Shown: in pieces, positions 59,230-64,000 of the stretch
Numbering within the stretch: the first letter of the stretch is position 1
How the letters are laid out: each line of letters begins with the position of its first letter
DNA from: Stereocaulon alpinum
Taxonomy: Eukaryota > Ascomycota > Lecanoromycetes > Lecanorales > Stereocaulaceae
Reading direction: 5' to 3'
NCBI GenBank assembly: GCA_018257865.1
Contig: JAEUBA010000012.1
Coordinates: 452,379-516,378 of the forward strand
DNA length: 64,000 bases
Notes under the pieces: model-generated
What the model saw: only the letters and a program-made list of their open reading frames with translations
Databases searched by the model: none
Told to the model about the DNA's origin: nothing
Position numbers and translations under genes: made by a program

Positions 59230-59544
59230 GATTGATTGATTGATTTATACGCCTATTCTAGTATCTATATATACTAATAAGGGTGTTCTCTTATATTATT
59301 AGGAAATCTAGGGGGGTTAAAGGCCCTCTAGACGCGAAAGAAACCTTTCTAGAGTCGCCCCTTCTAGCTAAAAACTTTCGCTTATCAGCTTACTTATTAT
59401 TCTGCTCCGCCTGTCCGACCTCACCGCTAGGCTCTATAACACCAGTAACGATAATCTCCGTTACCCTAATAGGCCCTATAACACTCCGGCAGCTCCGCCG
59501 CCTTTAGCTTCTACTTACGCTTAGGCTTCTTTGTCTTTGGGGTT
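59230..59544 (-). mobile_element. 5'-truncated LINE copy (3' end only) with 13-bp target-site duplication
   Basis: This 315-bp segment matches 53,195-53,507, the 3' end of the LINE, including the (AATC)n tail. It is flanked by TTTTAAAGAGGTT at 59217-59229 and 59545-59557, a target-site duplication inside the minus-strand copia. It retains CA/TG or CG at many sites where the long LINE copy has TA, so it is less RIP-mutated. Confidence 0.9.
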
Positions 59545-59789
59545 TTTTAAAGAGGTTAAATAGAGGTATTATACTAATTTAATATAAATACTAGTCCCTT
59601 TAGGCTTAAAGTTTAAGGAGACTTTAGTTAGAATCTTATCTACTACTATAATATCTACCTATAAAATTCTAATACTATAATTAAATAGTTAACTACTAGT
59701 TAGATAATAGTCTTTATTTAGTTAGTATTTAGTTTATATTTGGTTATAATAACGTTAGAATATCTCTTCCTAAAACTAATAACTATTAT

Positions 59790-59970
59790 AGTTAGTAAAT
59801 AGTTAGTAGACGGTTGGAAAGGTTAGTAGACGGTTGAAAAGGTTAGTAGACGGTTAGTAAATAGTTAGTAGATAGTTAGAAAGGTTAGTAGACGGTTAGA
59901 AAGGTTAGTAGACGGTTAGTAAACGGTTAGTAGATAGTTAGTAGACGGTTGGTAAACGGTTGATTAATAA
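59790..59970. repeat. GGTTAGTAGAC tandem repeat, copy 2
   Basis: About 16 head-to-tail units of 10-11 bp, including GGTTAGTAGAC, GGTTAGTAAAC and GGTTGAAAA variants, lie just before the minisatellite. Confidence 0.8.
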
Positions 59971-59984
59971 TTAATAAACTATCT

Positions 59985-61560
59985 AGGTATTACTAATATT
60001 ACTAGATATTACTAATATTGCTAGTGCTACTGGATGTTACTAATCTAATATTACTAGATATTATAGGTATTGTAGGTATTATAGGATATTATAGGTGTTG
60101 TAGGTATTGCTGGTACTGTAGGATATTGCAGGTGTTGCAGGTGTTGTAGGATATTGCAGGTATTGCAGGTGTTGTAGGATATTATAGGTGTTGCAGGTGT
60201 TGCTGATGTTGCTGGATATTGCAGGATATTGCAGGTGTTGCTGATGTTGCTGGATATTACAGGTGTTGCTGATATTACTGGATATTGCAGGTGTTACTGG
60301 TATTATAGGATATTGCAGGATATTATAGGATATTACAGGTGTTGCTGATATTACTGGATATTGTAGGATATTGTAGGATATTACAGGTGTTACTGATATT
60401 ACTGGATATTACAGGATATTGCAGGTGTTGCTGATGTTGCTGGATATTGCAGGATATTACAGGTGTTGCTGATATTACTGGATATTGCAGGTGTTGCTGA
60501 TGTTACTGGATATTGCAGGTGTTGCTGGTGTTGTAGGATATTGCAGGATATTGTAGGATATTGCAGGTGTTGCTGATGTTGCTGGATATTGTAGGATATT
60601 GTAGGATATTATAGGATATTGCAGGTGTTGCTGATGTTACTGGATATTATAGGATATTACAGGTGTTGCTGATGTTGCTGGATATTATAGGATATTATAG
60701 GTGTTACTGATGTTGCTGGATATTATAGGATATTACAGGTGTTGCTGATATTACTGGATATTGCAGGTGTTGCTGGTATTGTAGGATATTATAGGATATT
60801 GTAGGATATTGCAGGTGTTGCTGATATTGCTGGATATTGCAGGATATTATAGGATATTACAGGTGTTACTTATATTGCTGGATATTATAGGATATTGCAG
60901 GTGTTGCTGATATTACTGGATATTATAGGATATTATAGATGTTGCTGATATTACTAGATATTACAGGTGTTGCTGGTGTTATAGGATATTACAGGATATT
61001 GTAGGATATTGCAGGTGTTGCTAATATTACTGGATATTACAGGTGTTGCTGGTGTTGTAGGATATTGCAGGATATTACAGGATATTACAGGTGTTACTGA
61101 TGTTGCTGGATATTGCAGGATATTGTAGGATATTACAGGTGTTGCTGATGTTACTAGATATTACAGGATATTGCAGGTGTTACTGATATTACTGGATATT
61201 GCAGGTGTTGCTGGTGTTGTAGGATATTACAGGATATTATAGGATATTGTAGGATATTGCAGGTGTTACTGATGTTACTGGATATTGCAGGTGTTACTGG
61301 TGTTATAGGATATTGCAGGATATTGCAGGATATTACAGGTGTTGCTGATGTTGCTGGATATTGTAGGATATTACAGGTGTTGCTAATGTTGCTGGATATT
61401 ATAGGATATTACAGGTGTTGCTAATGTTGCTGGATATTATAGGATATTACAGGTGTTGCTGATATTACTGGATATTATAGGTGCTACTGATGTTATTGGA
61501 GTTGCTAGAGTTGCTGGAGTTACTGGAGTTGCTAGAGTTACTAGAGTTACTGATATTACT
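59985..61560. repeat. 28-bp superunit minisatellite, array B
   Basis: About 1.6 kb of the same GTGTTGCTG / ATGTTACTG / GATATTGCAG words as array A. GATATTGCAG units are often duplicated in tandem here. The four forms TTGCAGG, TTACAGG, TTGTAGG and TTATAGG are interspersed throughout. The array passes into GAGTTGCTGGAGTTACTA 9-bp units at its right end. Confidence 0.88.
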
Positions 61561-63144
61561 AGAGTTACTAGAGTTGCTGGAGTTATTAGAGTTAGGGTTT
61601 TAGTTAGAGTTACGTAACTATTATCTAATAGTTATAAAATTATTAATAGTTCTTATAGTTTTAGAACGGTTATATTCTAGTATTAATAGCGTTTTAGAAC
61701 TAGTATAAACTTAAATTAGTTAAATAACTATATAAAACTTATATTATAACGAGATTAATTCTTAGTAAAGAGCCTATATAGTATAGTAAGGTTCTTTATA
61801 ATTTTCTAAGTATTAAACCTAAGTTAGTTATAAATTATAGTATAGGCTTTTACTTAGGTTTTAGTAGTAAAAGGCTTTAAGTTATTAAGTATAAGCTAAT
61901 TATCTATCTCCTTAACCTACTAAGAGTACCTAAAGTTAGACTCTAAGATAGAGATAAAGGTAAGTAGGAAGCTCTTACTACTACTATAAGATTCTTTAGC
62001 TACTATAATACTACTACTACTATAAGATTCTTTAGCTACTATAATACCGCTACTACTACGAGACTCTTTAGCTGCTATAATATAGGTATTTATATTTTAG
62101 AAGAGAGTTATAGGCTTTAGAGGTCTTTAAGTTAGCTAAGTTTTTTAGGGATAAGCGGTAGTAGTAGTTATTTCCTTATACTATTATTTCGCTTAGGGAC
62201 CTAAGGGAGCCTAAGATAGTACATATTTAGTTTAAAGGCTAAAGATATTAAAATTATTAGGAGGTTCTAAGGTTAATTTACTAGCTTTAGAATTAGAGTT
62301 ATAAAGAGATAGTAACTATTTTAAGGGTATATAATTAGTATTAACGTAGTTAAGAGGTAACTTATTAAATTAAATTAGGTCCTAAAGAAGGTACCGGAAG
62401 TACTTATATTTAAAGCGGTAGTATACTTAGGTAATAGTATTTATATACTAGATAGGGTTTAGATTAGTAGTAGATAGTATTAAGTTAAAAGATAAAGAAG
62501 ATAATAGATTTCTAGCTATACTAATAGCAGATATCTTATAGATATCTCCTAAGGATTTTAACCTTAGTATTCTAGCAGCTAGGGTAATACTAGCCTCTAA
62601 CTTATTAGGAAAGGTAGTAGGGGATACTAGCCTTTAATAATAGCTAGGGATACTAGCCTTTAGGAAGAAATTAAGGGGTTAGGACTTAGCCCCCCTAGTA
62701 ATTAATAATTAATCGCTTTCTAGCGTCTAAAAAGTCTTATTTTTAATATAAAATTCGATAATTCTACTTATATAGGTTATTATTCTTACTATAGAAGTTA
62801 GATATTACTTTTAGGGGCTTAGCTTTAGAGTTTATAGATACCTATTAAGGTATACTAAAAGGGATTACTTAGTAGTACTTATTAGTATACTTTTTAGTAG
62901 TAATAACCTTAGAAAGAATAGAATAGCTAGGAGTTCCTAGCCTCCTTTTTTTAGTTAATTATTATCGCTATAAGTTAATCTCGTAGTATAAAGATTAAAG
63001 AGTTATTACCTAAGACTAAGTATTAGAGGTTTAGTATATATATACGTAGCTTATATTAGAGAGGAGTTAGTAACTATTTCTAAAGGAGTATAATTCTAAA
63101 AGAAGAGCTATTCTTATAATACCTAGCGACCTAGGCTTATAACC

Positions 63145-63273
63145 TATTAAAATATAATAGGTAGAATACTTAATTATCTAGCTAAGTACGACTATATAAG
63201 ATATATATAAGGGTTAGGGCTAAGTCTTAGTTATTAATAACTAAGCCTTAGGATATCGAATACCCGAATTTCA
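63145..63273 (-). repeat. 5' LTR of the minus-strand copia copy
   Basis: On the minus strand this begins TGAAATTCGGGTATTCGA at 63273 and ends TATTTTAATA. It is 129 bp long with small indels relative to the other two LTRs. Confidence 0.85.
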
Positions 63274-63788
63274 ATACCTTCCTCTTTCCTTTAGAGATTA
63301 TTTTATACTACCTTTCTAAGCTAGCCCTTTTAGGTATTATTAGTATTAGTCCTACTAAGTATTATTTTAGGATCTCTTTAAAGTATTTTAACTTATATTT
63401 AATTCTCTACCTAGCCTTAGTATTCTCCTTCTATTAGATTAAGTAGGTTTTACTTTATACTAAGTACTTTCCTTTATATACTACGTACTTAGGCTTACTA
63501 CTAGCTTTTTCTATATAATTATTAGTTATATAGTTTTAGGCGTATATCCTATAATAGGTAGGGTATTTATACGCCTTAGTAATATATCTATACCTATAGT
63601 AGTTAAAGTACTACCTAAGGGTAGCTTCTCTCTCCTAATAATTATAGAAGAGGAGGCTATTCTCTATTATTATTCCCTCTATAATAAGTTAGTTCGCCGC
63701 CTTTAGGCTTAGGACCTTAACTATTAATATAGAAAACCTCTTCTCTCTCTTAAGTATATTTAACTTTAATATAAATATAAGCTATTTA
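63274..63788 (-). mobile_element. LINE ORF1 fragment at right edge of block
   Basis: This 515-bp segment matches 57,170-57,680 of the LINE (ORF1 with the zinc-knuckle region) at roughly 85-90 percent by eye. It abuts the copia LTR on the left and stops abruptly at unmutated sequence on the right. Confidence 0.85.
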
Positions 63789-64000
63789 ACGGCTAGCGAT
63801 GGAGACACACCTGTACGCGGTGCTGGCTACGAACCTGAATACCTATTCAGAGCTGAGATATCTCCCCTAATGTATTGCAGGTTGAACGATGTTGAGACGT
63901 CGCGTGGTTGCTGAGAACTCCGTGCAGAGTTTTTCGGGCAACGCGACAACACCTACCCCAACTCCACTACGACTATTATACCTCCCCTACGATCGAGACT
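63789..64000. other. Unmutated flanking sequence right of the block
   Basis: The last 212 bp have ordinary composition with TG, CA and CG. I recognise no gene in it. Confidence 0.5.

Larger units (their letters stand above)
59651..61785. mobile_element. TIR element with internal minisatellite, copy 2 (left end missing)
   Basis: The copy shares with copy 1 the TAATATCTACCTATAAAA segment, the GGTTAGTAGAC tandem repeat and the 28-bp minisatellite, which is about twice as long here. Its right end, AAACTTATATTATAACGAG to 61,784, is the inverted partner of the left TIR of copy 1. The left TIR is absent. It sits within the minus-strand copia gag region. No transposase frame is recognisable. Confidence 0.62.
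58612..63273 (-). mobile_element. Second Ty1/copia copy, minus strand, 5' part only, twice interrupted
   Basis: From a 5' LTR at 63145-63273, the copy runs leftward and matches plus-strand positions about 47,176 to 49,244 of the full element. It covers the leader, gag and zinc-knuckle region. It is interrupted by TIR-element copy 2 (about 59,651-61,785) and by a LINE 3' end (59,230-59,544). At 58,612 it stops at CTAGAAG, exactly the copia position where the plus-strand fragment at 53,062 begins. Protease to 3' LTR are missing from this copy. Confidence 0.82.
42860..63788. other. RIP-mutated AT-rich transposon block
   Basis: Nearly all CA and TG dinucleotides are missing, replaced by TA, except in the minisatellite arrays and parts of the LTRs and one short LINE fragment. 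For example the 60 bases 45601-45660 contain neither. The consequence is TAA or TAG in place of CAA, CAG and TGG codons in every element, so no element can be translated. CpA-to-TpA change on both strands is the mark of repeat-induced point mutation in Pezizomycotina. The right edge at 63,788 is abrupt; unique sequence resumes at GGCTAGCGATGGAG. Confidence 0.93.

Overview
The window comes from the nuclear genome of a filamentous ascomycete (Pezizomycotina). The class is less certain; Dothideomycetes is my best guess. Reasons: genes carry many short introns of about 45-80 bp with GTRNGY donors and CTAAC-like branch points; the proteins are typical filamentous-fungal versions (Tup1/RcoA, Hap5/HapE, a DUF2015 protein, eL28, which budding yeast lacks); and the right third is an AT-rich block with the signature of repeat-induced point mutation (RIP).

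Left part (1 to about 42.36 kb) is a gene-dense island of 22 genes, most with complete exon structures that I assembled by hand from frame continuity and splice sites. In order: CBP80 cap-binding subunit (+, 5' end outside), TUP1 corepressor (-), mitochondrial FAD/folate carrier (-), an unrecognised 82-aa protein (-), SF3b49 splicing factor (+), a DUF2015 membrane protein (-), a four-finger C2H2 transcription factor (+), ERG3 C-5 sterol desaturase (+), ribosomal protein eL28 (+), malate dehydrogenase (+), TRAPP subunit Trs33 (-), a Siz/PIAS SUMO ligase (-), a DUF2423 ribosome-biogenesis protein (+), GPI ethanolamine phosphate transferase Las21/Gpi7 (+), RNase MRP subunit Rmp1 (-), a Mei2-like RNA-binding protein (-), exocyst Sec15 (+), CCAAT-factor Hap5 (-), Fcf2 rRNA-processing factor (+), purine nucleoside phosphorylase (-), mitochondrial ribosomal uS10m/Rsm10 (+) and mitochondrial tryptophanyl-tRNA synthetase (+). 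These are housekeeping functions; there is no biosynthetic cluster or operon-like logic.

Right part (about 42.78 to 63.79 kb) is a nested transposon graveyard. Across most of it the dinucleotides CA and TG are nearly absent, having become TA, so every reading frame is riddled with TAA and TAG. I can still recognise: a Ty1/copia fragment at the left edge; a TIR element carrying a minisatellite (copy 1); a ~650-bp imperfect palindrome; a Ty3/gypsy gag and pol-start fragment; a full-length copia element with two 127-bp LTRs; a ~5.4-kb Tad1-like LINE on the minus strand; a second copia copy on the minus strand interrupted by a short LINE 3' end and by TIR-element copy 2; and a last LINE ORF1 fragment. 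Unmutated sequence returns abruptly at about 63,789.

The most interesting part is the TIR/minisatellite element. Its two copies carry 28-bp-superunit arrays that still contain TG and CA inside otherwise RIP-saturated DNA. The variation between units lies mostly at TGCA-type sites.
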